Shown: in pieces, positions 25,623 to 39,400 of the stretch
Layout: each line of letters opens with the position of its first letter
Numbering within the stretch: position 1 is the first letter of the stretch
Origin: Brugia malayi
Taxonomy: Eukaryota; Nematoda; Chromadorea; Rhabditida; Onchocercidae
NCBI RefSeq assembly: GCF_000002995.4
Contig: NW_025062479.1
Coordinates: 22,626,721-22,690,720 of the forward strand
Length of the DNA: 64,000 nt
Direction of reading: 5' to 3'
Program-made: the position numbers and the translations under genes
Notes under the pieces: model-generated
What the model was told of the DNA's origin: nothing
The model's input: only the letters and a program-made list of their open reading frames with translations
The model's database searches: none

Positions 25623-26247
25623 TGTAGTAAATTAAATAATTCAACAATGAAACTAAAAAATTGAACAATTAAAATTCATTGTCGCTGTATATTATTATTT
25701 ATTATTGTTATTTTAATTTTTAAAATTATTACAAAAACAATGCTAGCAAAGATTTTCATTTAATTTTCATTTCATTTTATGCATACAATATGAAAATTAT
25801 CAATTTCCTAAATAATAACTGTAAATAATGGATGTTGAATATTTTCAATTAGCATAATTAATATTTTAGTGATAAATACTATCAATCAGTGATTAGTAAG
25901 TCGGACTATAACTTATCATTGTGATTCTTATCATTCTTTCGTGATTACTTCTTTGATGCAATAATATGTGACAATTTTATGTCGGAAATCTTTGATGGAA
26001 TTATGGAATGATGAGAAAGGGAAAATATGACATGTTATTGATATGATGTGATATGATATGATATGATAGTATTATTGTCAACACTCAGTCTTTTTTCTTT
26101 CTTTCACTCTCCCTCCCTCTCTCTTTCACTCTCTCTCTCTCGTTTATTTAATAAAATAAATAATACTTTCTTATTTACTTTAAAAAAAAACAGAACTTTT
26201 GGCTCAAAGGGCATCATTACATTGTCTAATATTTACAATGCCAAATT

Positions 26248-26295
<48 letters not shown>

Positions 26296-26567
26296 TAAGC
26301 AAATAGACGAGTAGATAGAAACACATACATACGTACACACACAGAGACATACATCCACAGACACATGGAGACATACACACACACACACACATACATACAC
26401 ATACACACATTCAGCATTCAAACTAAATAGATAGAAGTTTGGAAAGGATTGTGTAAACATTTTTCATTGCGAAATGACAGCAACAAACTGATAACAGAAA
26501 GTATTATCGAACATCGAAGAGAAATCACACCAAATACTTATATTAAACAAAGGAATTAATCAAAATA
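25623..26567. other. Spacer with CT, GATAT and CA microsatellites
   Basis: Upstream flank of the minus-strand acyltransferase. It holds a GATAT-type run at about 26046-26068, a CT tract at 26100-26140, a pure CA run at about 26250-26290 and an imperfect CACATA run to 26408. No supported gene; the frames over the CA repeats are artefacts. Confidence 0.6.
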
Positions 26568-27345
26568 TTCATTTCAATTCAATTCATTTCATTTCATTTT
26601 ATATTACATTTCATTTTGTTCCATTTCATTTCATTTCGTTCCATTTCATTTCATTTCAATTCATTTTTGTTACATTTCTTTTTGTTCCATTTCTTTCATT
26701 TCAATTCATTTCATTTTCATTATATTTCATTTCACTCCATTTCATTTCATTTCAGTTCATTTTTATTACATTTCATTTCGTTCCATTTCATTTCAATTCA
26801 ATTCAATTCATTTCATTTCAGTTCATTTTCATTACATTTCATTTCGTTCCATTTCATTTCAATTCAATTCAATTCATTTCATTTCAGTTCATTTTCATTA
26901 CATTTCATTTCGTTCCATTTCATTTCAATTCAATTCAATTCAATTCATTTCATTTCATTTCATTTCAGTTCATTTTCATTACATTTCATTTCGTTCCATT
27001 TCATTTCATTTCAATTCAATTTCATTTCAGTTCATTTTCATTACATTTCATTTCGTTCCATTTCATTTCAATTCAATTCAATTCATTTCATTTCATTCAA
27101 TTCATTTCAGTTCATTTTCATTACATTTCATTTCGTTCCATTTCATTTCATTTCATTTCATTTCATTTCATTTCATTTCAGTTCATTTTCATTACATTTC
27201 ATTTCGTTCCATTTCATTTCAATTCAATTCAATTCATTTCATTTCATTTCATTTCAGTTCATTTTCATTACATTTCATTTCGTTCCATTTCATTTCAATT
27301 CAATTCAATTCATTTCATTTCAGTTCATTTTCATTACATTTCATT
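26568..27345. repeat. TTTCA/TTCAA pentamer array with higher-order units
   Basis: Nearly 780 bp of ATTTC and ATTCA pentamers. They are organised into about nine larger units of roughly 66-75 bp, each marked by CATTTTCATTACATTTC, then GTTCC, a run of TTTCA, and a run of AATTC. The plus strand is open for 259 codons of Phe/His/Ser/Ile-rich repeat, but only because a 5-bp pentamer lacks stops here. I treat that frame as an artefact. Confidence 0.95.
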
Positions 27346-29739
27346 TTTTCAAAGAGAAAAAAAGATTGAAAATTTCGTTTTTATTACACTTTTGATTTTC
27401 AATTTTTAATCAATAAATTTTACTTACAAAATTAGATGAGAGTTTTAGAATTTAAATAAATTAATGAACGAAAGCAAAATGATATTTTTTATAAAATGTG
27501 AAATATGCTTAAATTTGATATAAAATGATTTGAATTTTTCTTTTTTTTTTGAATAAAAAAATTTTTATATAATAAAATTCTTTTAGATAATGGAAGAAAC
27601 AAAAAAAAAAAACAAAAGCTATCATATCAATTTCAACTTTAATCCATAAAAAATCTTTTTTTTTTTTAAATATGAAAATTTGTTATATAAATGAATCAAT
27701 TTCAAACTGTTTTTTTTTTTTTTGCAATTTTAATTCTTTTCTTTTTCCTTTTTTTTTTTTTTTTTTCATCATTTAATCTCAGAAATTTTCATACAATAAA
27801 AATATCACTACTTTATCAATTTTAGAATGATTTTTTGCATTTTTAAATTTAAACATTTAACTATGAATTTCCATTATTGTTTTTTTTTTTTAAATTTTAT
27901 TTCAAGTTAATAAAAAAAAAAAAAGAGTAAAAATTAGATTCAAACTGCAATTTAAACATTGAAGCATTTGTATAATTGATGTATGATCTCTATGGAAAAT
28001 GTCTTTCGTCTAAAAAGTATGTCATTAAATAGCATTTGTCTTCTTTCTTCATTTTCAACATTTTTTTTTTTTTTTTTCTTTTTGTCAAATGCTTCCGAAA
28101 ATATCGATCATAATGTCACCGAACCATTCGTATATTATCATCCATTCAAATTGGATGACATCTTTAACAAGTTAGTAGCAACTTTTCTTCTTCTCTCTCT
28201 TCCAATTCTCAACTATCTCTTTCCTCTGTCATATTTGTCACCACTCTTCTCCTCTTTCACATCCCACGATCACATCTCATCTACATACCTCTCCTACCCA
28301 TGTTACCACATGCTGAGGAAATTGCTACTTTTTATTATTGGTGTATATTTAGTAGTATGTTGATCTTTCAAATACTACAGTTAAATAATTAAACAATATG
28401 TTAAAGTATTATAATCTTTTATTTTAGATATTTATTGTCTTTTTTTTTTTTTTTAAAAAAAAAACATATTTGAAACTTAAAGAACTAGAAGAAAATGAGA
28501 ATATTTCAAAAATTGCAAATATTTGACCTTTTTTCTCGATTCAAAAAATAGGATTTGACAAATTTTTGCTATTCTTTTCCCTAGATAGATAATTGTTTTT
28601 TTTTTCTTTCCACTTTCTCTCTTCTTTTTTTGATTTTCAAAAAATTTCTTTTTCTTTTATTACTATTTAATCTTTTTTTTTTTTCTTTTTTTGTGATGTA
28701 AAATTTTTTTTCTCGATAATTTCTTATACTGTTAAAATGTGCTAATAAAAAAAGAATTGAATTTGTACAATATTCTCTATCTACGAAAGAAAGCAATTGA
28801 ATTTTTCTCAAACTTGAAATTAAACTCCTTTTGTTAAGATAATTTATTTCTTTTCAAAATTAAATTTAAAAATTGAAAAGAAAAGAAAAAAAATCTTCCA
28901 ATTCTATTCTAATCATGAAGAAATTCACATTCTTCTGCAACGTATTTTAATTTTTTATTTATTTGTCAGTTTATATATTTATATATAACAAAGACATCTA
29001 TCTAAACGTGGCTATCTCGAATGATCTTTAAAATTCAGCAAAAATCATCTTATTTGTTCAGTAATCGTGTTATTTGTTTGGTTGAAAAAGGATTTACAAT
29101 GTCAGTTGTTACTGAACTATTAAGTACCGATGTTTTCACGACCACAGGGTGATTGTCGTCGACTAACAATGGAATGATAAATTCAATAAATTGAAATTGC
29201 TCATTTTTCAAATTTGTAGGAAAAAAAAAATCTTGAATTAAATTTTGCTGTTTAAGAAATGAATGTTTTAAAAATTAACCACTTAATTCAATAACAGCTT
29301 AATAATTCAATAACAACACTAAAAAAAAAAAAAAAAAGAATTTAAATTTCTTCTCAAAAAATCAAAACAATCGATTAATTTGAGTGAATTTTAAATGTCA
29401 TTTGGTATAGCCAACTCAAATAATCCTATTGAAATAAATGATGAACCAATAATACACTTTTTTTAAATAAACATCTAAATATTTTGCTTAAAGAAAAGGA
29501 AAAATTAAGCTGTTGAAGAATTTTCCACAATTTTGAGGATTTTCAGCTTTAAGTCAGAATTATCAATTTTCAAAAATGAAATATATACAAAAGCAATGCT
29601 TTTGAAAAGTTTAATTTTTCCTTGAAATTTTAAAATGAAAAAGGAAAACAATCAACTACATAAAATGAAATTCAGATGCACTGAACTATTGCAATTCCAA
29701 ACTTTACATATACTTCAAAGAATGACTCAAATTCATTGA
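27346..29739. other. AT-rich spacer
   Basis: Mostly AT-rich with long homopolymers (27665-27775, 28440-28465, 28676-28700). Apart from the possible secretory exon at 28019-28170, described separately, no exon-like sequence was found. Confidence 0.5.
28019..28170 (+). CDS. Possible first exon of a secreted protein
   Basis: Starting at ATG 28019 (an in-frame ATG also lies at 27983), the frame gives a short polar start, a long hydrophobic core (phenylalanine-rich from a T run), then SNASENIDHNVTEP and a hydrophilic segment ending before a plausible GTTAGT donor near 28171. This resembles a signal peptide followed by a mature N terminus with two N-glycosylation sequons (NAS, NVT). The sequence after the hydrophobic core has more balanced codons than its surroundings. 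No second exon could be linked, and the T-run hydrophobicity may be coincidental. Family unknown. Confidence 0.3.
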
Positions 29740-30335
29740 GCTAAAACCCACTCCTCATCCAGTGTCCTGAATCACAGTTGACCCTTGACCCAAGAGTGAT
29801 GGATGACAAACAGATTGAAGTGCTACTATCTTTGCTACCCTCTCCTAATTTCATGCTATTTCTCCAAAATTCATTTACACTGCATATGGCATTTTCAAGT
29901 GCTTATCTAGTCTTCTATCATTCTCTGCGCTCTCTCCGCGCTCCAGGCTATTTTTCGAGGATGACTTTTTCATTTGTTATTTCAAGAATTTGCAATGCCT
30001 TTTATTTGGAGCACTTGGACATGTGATGTGTCAGAGAGTGTCATAAGAATAGCTCTGTCATCTCTTCCACCGCGATTTCCTGGAGCTCTCCCCCGAGATT
30101 TCCTGTGGTCTTACATAAAGCGGATATAGCTGAATATTATAATGTGCTATTCCATTTTACAAAAGAATTTATTGGTGAAATTCGTGTACACTTCATAAAA
30201 TTTAAATTTCCTAAAAAGATATTTTTACTATTATTTCTTTCATTCGGTTCAGTGTTATCTGATCTTTCCGTTGACTTATCACTTTTATCACATCCATCAT
30301 CTATGATATCACCGTAACGGAAACTTTTGTTTCAC
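29740..30335. other. GC-richer island with coding-like frames
   Basis: About 600 bp just upstream of the peptidase gene stands out from the AT-rich surroundings. On the minus strand several stop-free hydrophilic frames occur, for example DDGCDKSDKSTERSDN near 30300-30240, RGRAPGNRGGRDD near 30110-30060, SLERGESAENDRRLDK near 29950-29900, and a frame ending in TAG near 29741. Plus-strand frames are open too (29778-30026 and 30105-30317). I could not assemble one gene with consistent splice phases. It may be a minus-strand gene head to head with the peptidase, a gene remnant, or regulatory DNA of the peptidase. Confidence 0.35.
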
Positions 30336-30427
30336 ATCACATTTTTATTCCATGTGCTACTATCGGTTTTTTTTTTTTTTTTTTGGCAAAATTTTTAACT
30401 GATTCGAAGTAAAAGTTGCAGAAAGCC

Positions 30428-33400
30428 ATGGATGATGTTTCTGTTGACAAGACTGATTATACGTTAGCAAATTTGATGCCAAAAGTGGAAACACAGCAGG
30501 TTAATTTCAATTAAAAATTTTGGTAACTTTATAAATATCTATAATTGCTCTCTTTGATCTCTGATTACAGTAACTTTGAAAATATGGCAATATCATTTTT
30601 ATGGTATATTTGTACCACAATCTTTCTGGTATTGAATACAAAAAGAGAAAATGGTAATAATAGATGTGAATCTATTGAAATCACTTGAGCACTTTATATG
30701 CTTGCTTTTTACTTTCTAGACATTGCTGTGGAGAATTTCTTTTCGTATTATTTACTGGTGTGGAATAGTTCATTGTTAAATTAATATAAAATGTTTCAAA
30801 AACGGAGAGATTAATTCTTTTAGATTTTATTCCTCTAATTTATTGAAATGATTTTTTTAATAAATTTGAACTGTATAAAATAATATCTTGAATTTATTAA
30901 GTCTTTCTCTCTAGCCCTACTTTTCATCTACAACATTTACTGTACGTTATCGTCCTAAACGAGTATACGAATTGAAGAGTAAGTGATCAAAAGTAAGTGA
31001 TCAGAAAAAAAAAATATATATATATCTGCTTGTTAGCCATCTAAAAGATATTAGGATGTTCATTCTTAAATTTATGAATGAAAAGGTGCTAGTCGACTTC
31101 AGTGCAGTTTGTGATACTTTGGCGTGATATTGGTTGATTTTAAAAAGAAATGAAATCCCTGAATACGCTAATAAGCAAGAGAACACGGTGAAAAATAATG
31201 GAGGAAGTTAACGAACTGAAAAATTAAGGAACAGTTTCTAACGAAATATCCAGAATACGATGGTAGGAATATTATTATTGGCATATTGGATACAGGCATC
31301 GATCCATCACTTCCTGGATTACAGGTAAAAAATTTCTCAAGTTTTCTAGTTTTTTGTCATAGAATAGATGGGATATTTATTTTCTTTTTTATTTTAAACT
31401 TAAAATTAGTTGATTTTGACATAAAATTACTCACCTTTCATTAACTCCAGGATAAAGTAATGATTTTAGATTTATAATGAAATTATTACTTAAAAAAAGA
31501 AGCCTAATATTGGAAATGATTAGGTAACGAGTCATGGACTGCAGAAAGTGATAGATGTAATAGATTGTACAGGAGCGGGCGATGTGGATACATCGACAGT
31601 GCGTACAGCTACGGATGGTTATGTTACTGGACTTACGGGAAGAAAGCTAAAGGTTATAAGTATATCGAAGTTAAAAAGCTAATGTTTCAGCTTCAGGAAG
31701 TTTTGATGGGTATTTCTTCATCGTTGTTGAAATAATTGTAATTTCAGTCAGATTTCAGATTCCAGAAACTTGGGTTAATCCAAGTGGTAAATATCACTTA
31801 GGAATAAAGCCAATTTATGAATTATACAGTAGAACTTTATTGGAAAGGATAAAGGTAAAATATTACTTTTGACAAAATTTAATTTGCAAGAATTTTTGAT
31901 TAAATTTGTGAATGGTTTACCAACTTATTTTCATTTCATCTGTTAAGCTGTTTTTTCATTCATGGCTAAGATCTGATAAAAAAATCTGCGATGTCTGGAA
32001 ACTTACATTACAGTTTGTTGAATTACAAGTACAAGCTTAGCATAATTTCCATTTCCTTTTCTTAATCCATTTTCTTGAGATATCTTACTTCAAGATGTAT
32101 TCATTTTTCACTGTATCTTATGGAACAAAAAATTGAACTGATTGTTTTCTTTCTATTATTTGCAGAAGGAAAGGAAGGAAAATCTTTTTGATAGCGGACA
32201 GAAATTAGCAATGGCCGACGCAATGCGTCAGCTCGTTGCGCACGAAGAAGCAGTCGGTGGGACATCTGATAAAATAGTAAGTTTTTGGCGTAGTGCAAAA
32301 TAATATAGAAAACTAGGAAAAAAATTTTTTTTTAAATTTTTTTGGTTTTTTTTTTTGAGATTTATTAGAAAATTTCTTTTCACTGAACTTAATTTGAAAA
32401 TATCAAGTTTTATTTTTCAAATTAATCAGCTATGATAAGTACGAAATAGTTGTTAAAAGAGAAATTATGTGCTTATCTGTGATAGCGTTAATAATTAACA
32501 CTGAAAAAGCAGTTCGGTACAGGGCGATAATCTCGTTAATAGCAACTGTATGATCATTTCCGTGTATAATGAAAAAAAAAAAAAAAAAAAGGAAATGGAC
32601 AGTGAAATGTTAAGGTCGGATGACTACGAAATTTAATCCTGGATTATATATGGCCATCATCATAATGCTCTCCTTTTAGAGTGATAAGGAAGATAGAGAA
32701 GAACTTTCGAGTCAAGTAGAAATATTAAAAAGTTTGGATAAAATGGATGATCCAGGGCCAGTTGCTGATTGCATTGTTTTTCATGACGGCACGAAGTTTA
32801 GGTATAATTAATAAAAGTGTCACTTCTTATGCTAACTCACCCATTCATATGAAAAAAACAGAATGAGGTGACGTTTTTCATAGAAATGGTATAAATGCAT
32901 GTTACGTTGCATAAATCAGTATAAGGGTTATTGAGCCAAGGAGATAACAGTTTCTAATTTTATCAATTGCAGATGTTAATTATGTCTAATGTATTTCAGA
33001 GCTTGTATAGATACTTCATATCGTGGACGTTTAAGCTTAGCACCTCTACTTAGCAGTTATCGTGATAGCGGTAAATATTACAAACTCTCCGACAGTGGTA
33101 ATTCATTTTTCATTTATTTGAGAATGATATTTCTTTTTTTTTCCTCATCATTACTGATAAGAGTACAACACGATATGATCTACTAAGCTTTAATGTGCAT
33201 TATTATACGTTGATATAAAAATTTGCTTCTGTTTGACCTTTTGACGGTTAGACATACAGCAGAATGATGGTGATAGAAAAGTGGACTTTGGATAAATTAT
33301 TTAGAGCTATTAAACTAAGAATGATTTTGTTTTATAGAGAATGCTTTAATCTAAAGTGGTGAATTTATATTTGAATATGTTTGGATTAATGCATTTAATT

Positions 33401-36400
33401 TACGAAGGAGTGCCTCCTTATAGTACTTATGACAGCATAAGTAGGCATTTGACAAATTGGAACCACTAGGAATGATTTTTGTTCGGAATAAAAAATAAAA
33501 ATCTGCATTAAAATAACCAAATAAATGCTATAACCATTAATGTACCGAAAGAATAAATTACTGCATATAAAGGATCTACTAAATCGAATATTAGATTGTC
33601 TTTGATGATTATGACTTAGAAATTTTACAGATATGCTGACGTTCTGTATCACCATACATGATAATGGTAATTTGTTGGAAATATGTGTCCCTTCTGGTAG
33701 TCATGGATCTCATGTTGCAAACATCGCCGCTGCTTACTTTCCTAACGTTAGTTTCTTGATAAAATTGTCTACTTAATGCTCTGAAAATATTTTCCGTAGA
33801 GAAAGCTTCAAGTGATATTCTTTCGAAAAAAAAGAACTATGTCTTTCAGGAGCCTGAAAAATCTGGATTAGCTCCTGGAGCTCAGATTGTTTCTCTTTGC
33901 ATCGGTGATCATCGTCTAAAAACTATGGAAACGGGTGCTGCACTTACTCGGGCTGTAAGTTATTATTTTTTGCTTAGAAACTGCGTTTCGAAATATTAAG
34001 TTAAAGGCTGATTTTCTCAAAAATGTTTAGCTAAGTCGCTGTGCTGATTTGGGTGTACATCTCATCAATTATTCCTATGGTGAAGCGACAAATTTTCCAA
34101 ATTCGGGGTGAGTAATCTGTGTTATTCATGTTGTTTTTTATTATTATTTTATTATTGTACATGCTGTATACATTTTTGCTAATGTTTATTTTCAGTCGTA
34201 TTATCGAGGCTTTAGATAGGGTAGTAAGACGACATGGGATATTATTTTTTTCATCAGCGGGAAACTGTGGTCCAGCTTTATCAACTGGCGGATGTCCAGG
34301 CACAACTACTACTTCAGTTATCGGTTTGTTTTTCTTTTTTACTTTTTATCGATTTTAATAGCGTACAATTTTATAGGGTTTTTTTAGAAAAAAACAAATT
34401 TATTAGCTTATAAAATTTGTTCCTAAAATCTCTATTCTTTCTACAGGAGTTGGTGCATATCTTTCACCCACAATGATGGAAGCAATGTATAGTATGCGCG
34501 ATAAGATACCTCCAACATTGTATCCATGGTCGTCCAGAGGCCCAACGTAAGAATATTTCTAGTGAAACGGTTTTCATTAGAAAGTTTTTTGGATTTCTCA
34601 AAAAACTCTACCGGTTAACAGAGAATTTTTATTCAGGAATTTAGAAAAGCTTTAGCATTTGAAAGAAACAACTGTCAGAAGAAAGAATGAAGTGAAGAAT
34701 AGAAATTTAAAACTCGCGAAAAAAAAATTATGAATAGAAGTAAAAATTAGAAATAAAAATATGTATAAAAGGGATTAAAATGACATAACTGTTGCTGTTG
34801 TAAGTGGGAAAATGATTACAAATAAAGGTAAGCCAGATGGTCACAAATGAACGGAAAAATATATCTAAAATCTTTTCAGAGCTGATGGAGCATTAGGTGT
34901 ATCGATTTGTGGTCCAGGTGCTGCTATTACAAGTGTGCCTAAGTTTACATTGAAGGCAAGTCAACTAATGAATGGTACCTCAATGAGTTCACCAAATGTT
35001 ACAGGAACTGTCGGTGGGTAATTAAATTCTAAGTTCATTTGAAACTTAGATGTGTTTTTAACAGAATATATGTTAATTTTAATTCTACCACTGTACGGTA
35101 AACTGATTGTCCATGTTGAAGTATTTTTGGTGATTTGAGAGATTTTCCTCCATTATAAGATATTCACATCTTCATGTTTATTTTGTTTGTGAAATACGTT
35201 ATGGTTCCATGTTTTTTTTTTAGCATGTTTGCTTAGTGCTTTGAAAGCACAGAGCATTTCATGGAGTCCATATCTAATTCGATTGGCTTTGGAAAATACT
35301 GCCCGATTACCAAAAGATCAAAATCGTTTTACTGTTGGCAGCGGATTATTGCAGGTTGTTTTCATTGGTTGTAAAAATTTTCTAAAACTTACTTTGGGAT
35401 TTAGATTTAACATTGCCTTGTGAAAGGTGATTTCTATAGCATAACAGAAAAATCTCCGACACTTATTTTAATATGTTGAAGGTAGACTTGTTAGTCTTGT
35501 CTAGCATCCCGTGAGTGATAACTCAATATTAACTTGGGGAGTGACAACTCAATTTATGATTAGTAAGTTGATTTCCTGTAAAATTACATCCTAACGCAAT
35601 TTAATTTGTCGCAGGTAGATGATGCATACAATTTCATCCATGATCATCAGTCATTAATTTCACCCTTGCTTACACATTTCAAAATTAAAATCAATGATGT
35701 TAATGCACGTGGAATTTATTTGCGTGAGCGCTACCAAACATGTTATATGGACACCTATGTTATCGCTGTGCAGCCAGAATTCAAACCGGAATCAGGTACA
35801 TCACTTTTATTTATTTATAGCTTACTTTCCGAAATGAGGCGAAATACTACTTTCATCAGGTTTTTTACATTTAGTTTTTTTTTCTCATATGAATTATCAT
35901 ATTTAATGTTTACCTTTTATCCCCGTGTTAGGATATGCTTTAAATTGTATTGGTACTTATTTTATCTATTACATTTATTAGATTACTTAGTGACACTACT
36001 TATCATTCCAGTTCCTCTGTTGCTGTAAAATTTCTTCTTTCAGATAATGATGCAAAAATAGCATTCGAGAAGCATTTAGTGCTAACATGCGTTGCATCTT
36101 ATGTCAAATATCCAAAACAATTTACATTAATGCATCAGGAACGAGAATTCACCATATCATTGGATCCAGTGGGTCTTGAAGCTGGTGTCGCTCATTTTAC
36201 TGAAGTAAGTTAATAATTATTTAATTTGGTGTTAATTCCATCATCTGAATTTCTACTATGACTAGTAAATGAGCTACGTCTTAAGAGGTTAGATGATACC
36301 ACCATTCACTAATATCCGCTGTTTCTGAAGTAACGCGTATAACGCAATCATATAAAGAGTTTCTTTTCCGTTTAACCATGGACGGAATTCTGTTTTAGTT

Positions 36401-39400
36401 CCAGTAAATCTATCCATTATGATCATTTCAGATCTAAATGCTGTTATAATTGTACTATTTTATTTGCAGATATGTGCTTATGACTCCGAGAACATTTCAC
36501 TTGGTCCATTATTCCGTATACCGATAACTGTGATTATTCCGCTATGTTTGGATGACAATTCACGATATACAATAAAACGGAAGTTACAGTGTAAGCCCGC
36601 AAGTCCGGAGAGACTTTTTATTCATGTGCCTGAGGATGCTGATTGGGCTTGTAAGTTGTTTTAGCACTTATTTCTATTTTTTACACGCTGTTTGCAGAGA
36701 ACCTTTTGTTCTATTCTGTACATGCTTATTTTTACATTTATTGTTTTTTCTTTTTCTCATATTTGTTTTCATGTAATATTTTATTCTCATATGCAAGACC
36801 TTTTTTACAGGTTTGAAATTGACATCCTGTGGGACACAGCTGCAAGCAAAATATGTTGCCCATATTGTCCAACTTTTACCGAATACGGCCTATCGTTCGA
36901 CTGAATTTCATAAGGTGAGAAATTTTTAATTTAAACTCTTTGGCTGTTTTTCCACACCTCATTTTATGCTAATATTAACGTATCTTTCAATACGTATTTT
37001 AGATAGATATCTTGCTGTTGTATTTCCTTACATCAATGTTTTTACTAATTCTTCTTAGTAAAGAGCTAGATAATTAAATGGAAGTCAGACTTTAAACCCT
37101 TTTTAGACGATTTCATTAGAGCAAAATCAAGAAGAGCAGTTTGCTGTCCCATTGCGTGGCGGACGTACCATGGAGTTGTGTATAACCAAATGGTGGTCTA
37201 ATTTGGGTGAAGCAGTAGTGGAAGCTGAATTAGTATTTCATGGTGCTCTTCCTTCACCTTCTAGATTAAACATGGTATGTCTTTTCAACATCTGATAACT
37301 ATGAGCTTCACTATATCATCTGGTCATTTATCACCAGCAAAGTATTGCGCCTTTCTTTAACTAAGATAGATATTTGAGTTTATGAAACTATCTTTGAACA
37401 AATTCAAATTTTTGTAAAATTACTTAGAAGTCTTAAGTGCACCTAAGCTAGAACAAGCACTTCGCGTCTTACACTCTATGTTTTCCATATAAATTATGTT
37501 CTAATTTTAATAAAGATTTTTTTTTTTTTTTTTTCAGTTTTCAACTGAAACACCATTTCATTTTACCGTACGTAATTCGATGATGAGATTTGAAGATGTG
37601 CGACCGGCTGTAACATTCCGCCATATATGTCAACCATTTCGACCAGCGGAAGCAAAAGTGCAACCTCTTGGACCACGTGATCTCTTCTTTTCCGGCTTGC
37701 AAACTTTTCGTTTGCTACTCACATATAACTTCTCTTGTTAGTTTCATCTTGAACTCATTCTTATATTCATTGACGAATCTGTTGTTAACAATCAAAAATA
37801 CAGAATATTGATTAGATTCTTTCAATATTAATGAAATCTGCAAGCTTTAAAGACCAATTTCATCATGATTATATCGTTTTGAATTAAGGCAATGCAGCGA
37901 TTACATTTAAAAGATTGTTGCATGCATAAATAAACTAATGTTGGTTTTTAGTACAAAAAGCAACCGATGCATATGTTGAATTACCTGGTATAACTGACTA
38001 CCTCTATGAAAGTGCGTTTGATGATGTACATATTATGATTTTCTCTGCAACAAAGCAGTATATTGGAAGCAGTGCTTCATATCCTGATCGGGTTTTCCTT
38101 TTTTTTTTCTTTTTTTCTTTTCATTTAAAAATTCATAAGTTTAATAAAAATAAATTGACATGTGGCAATATGAAGCAAAGTGCTTTATAAATCTATCGGA
38201 TCTTTGCTTGAGTTACTTAATATCTTAAAGAAAAAGGTGTTTCATTCTTGGGTCATATGTGAAGTAAACTAATTAAGGTGAAGTAAATATGTTACATAAT
38301 AATTAACATATTATATATTAATTAAATAACCAAATTGTCCGTAATATAAATATCAAGATTGTTAATGCAATATGCTTAGAGATTTAAACACATCTGTTTG
38401 TGAGTGTAATTGCTTTTCAGTTTTAGTTTCCATTCGGAATAACTGAACAATTAGTTAAAAACAATTATTTAAATATATTATTATTATGCTAATTGCTACG
38501 AGATGTGTAATTTCAGTATGTCGTGAAATTAGAGAAGGGCGAGTACCGAGTTCGTGTACAGATTAGGCATGATGATGCATCGTTATTGGAGAAATACCGT
38601 GAAACAGTCTTAATTTTAAGGCTGAAACTTGCAACACCAATAAGTTTGGATTGTTTTTCTGATTATGAAAGTGAGTTTTTTTTTCAGTCTCAGTTGGTTT
38701 TTATGTAAAACTAATTTTTTCTACAATTAAGTTTACATGAAATTTCATTAAATTTCTGTTGCTTGTGTTGATTTCGGAATATAAAATGCTATTTTCATTT
38801 TGAATAGAACTTAATTCTTTATCTTGTTTTAAGCTTTCTCGTCACTTCCTTGTTGTAAAGAGATTTTATAAATAAGGAAGATAAGTACTGTTTATTTTAT
38901 GTGCGGCTATATAAAAATCTTTTCAGGAATATGAGAATCTTTTTACATAATGAAAAGAAAAATTGTTTTATTCGTTTTAAAAAATGAATTTGTTTTAAAA
39001 TTAAGGATTGCTCATCCCAGTATTTGTTCTCAGTAAAGTATAAAGGATTATAGTATAAAACATTTTTCAAAATATCAGTTATCTCTAATTTCAGGTGCTG
39101 TAAGAGGGGAGGGGAAAAAATTTGGCACGAAGAGAATGAAACCAGGTGAAATTGGTGTGGTATACATTGGTCCAGTTCCGGAAGATAAGTATGTGTCTTT
39201 TTGTTTTTTCTTTTTATTTTCACTTATACAGTCGAGTATTTTTCTCTGAAGATTACAATTGAACAACTTTGCTTCAGACTTCCGAAATTTGGTTGGCCTG
39301 GTTGCTATTTAGCTGGTGCACTCTGTTTATCAGATATTGAATTAGCTCGAGGTCACGTACAATATCAAGTGACGTATACATTTCCGGAATGGACTCATAA

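Noticed and set aside
26616..27395. 259-codon Phe/His/Ser/Ile-rich open frame
   Set aside because: Direct translation of the TTTCA pentamer array, with no non-repeat coding content.
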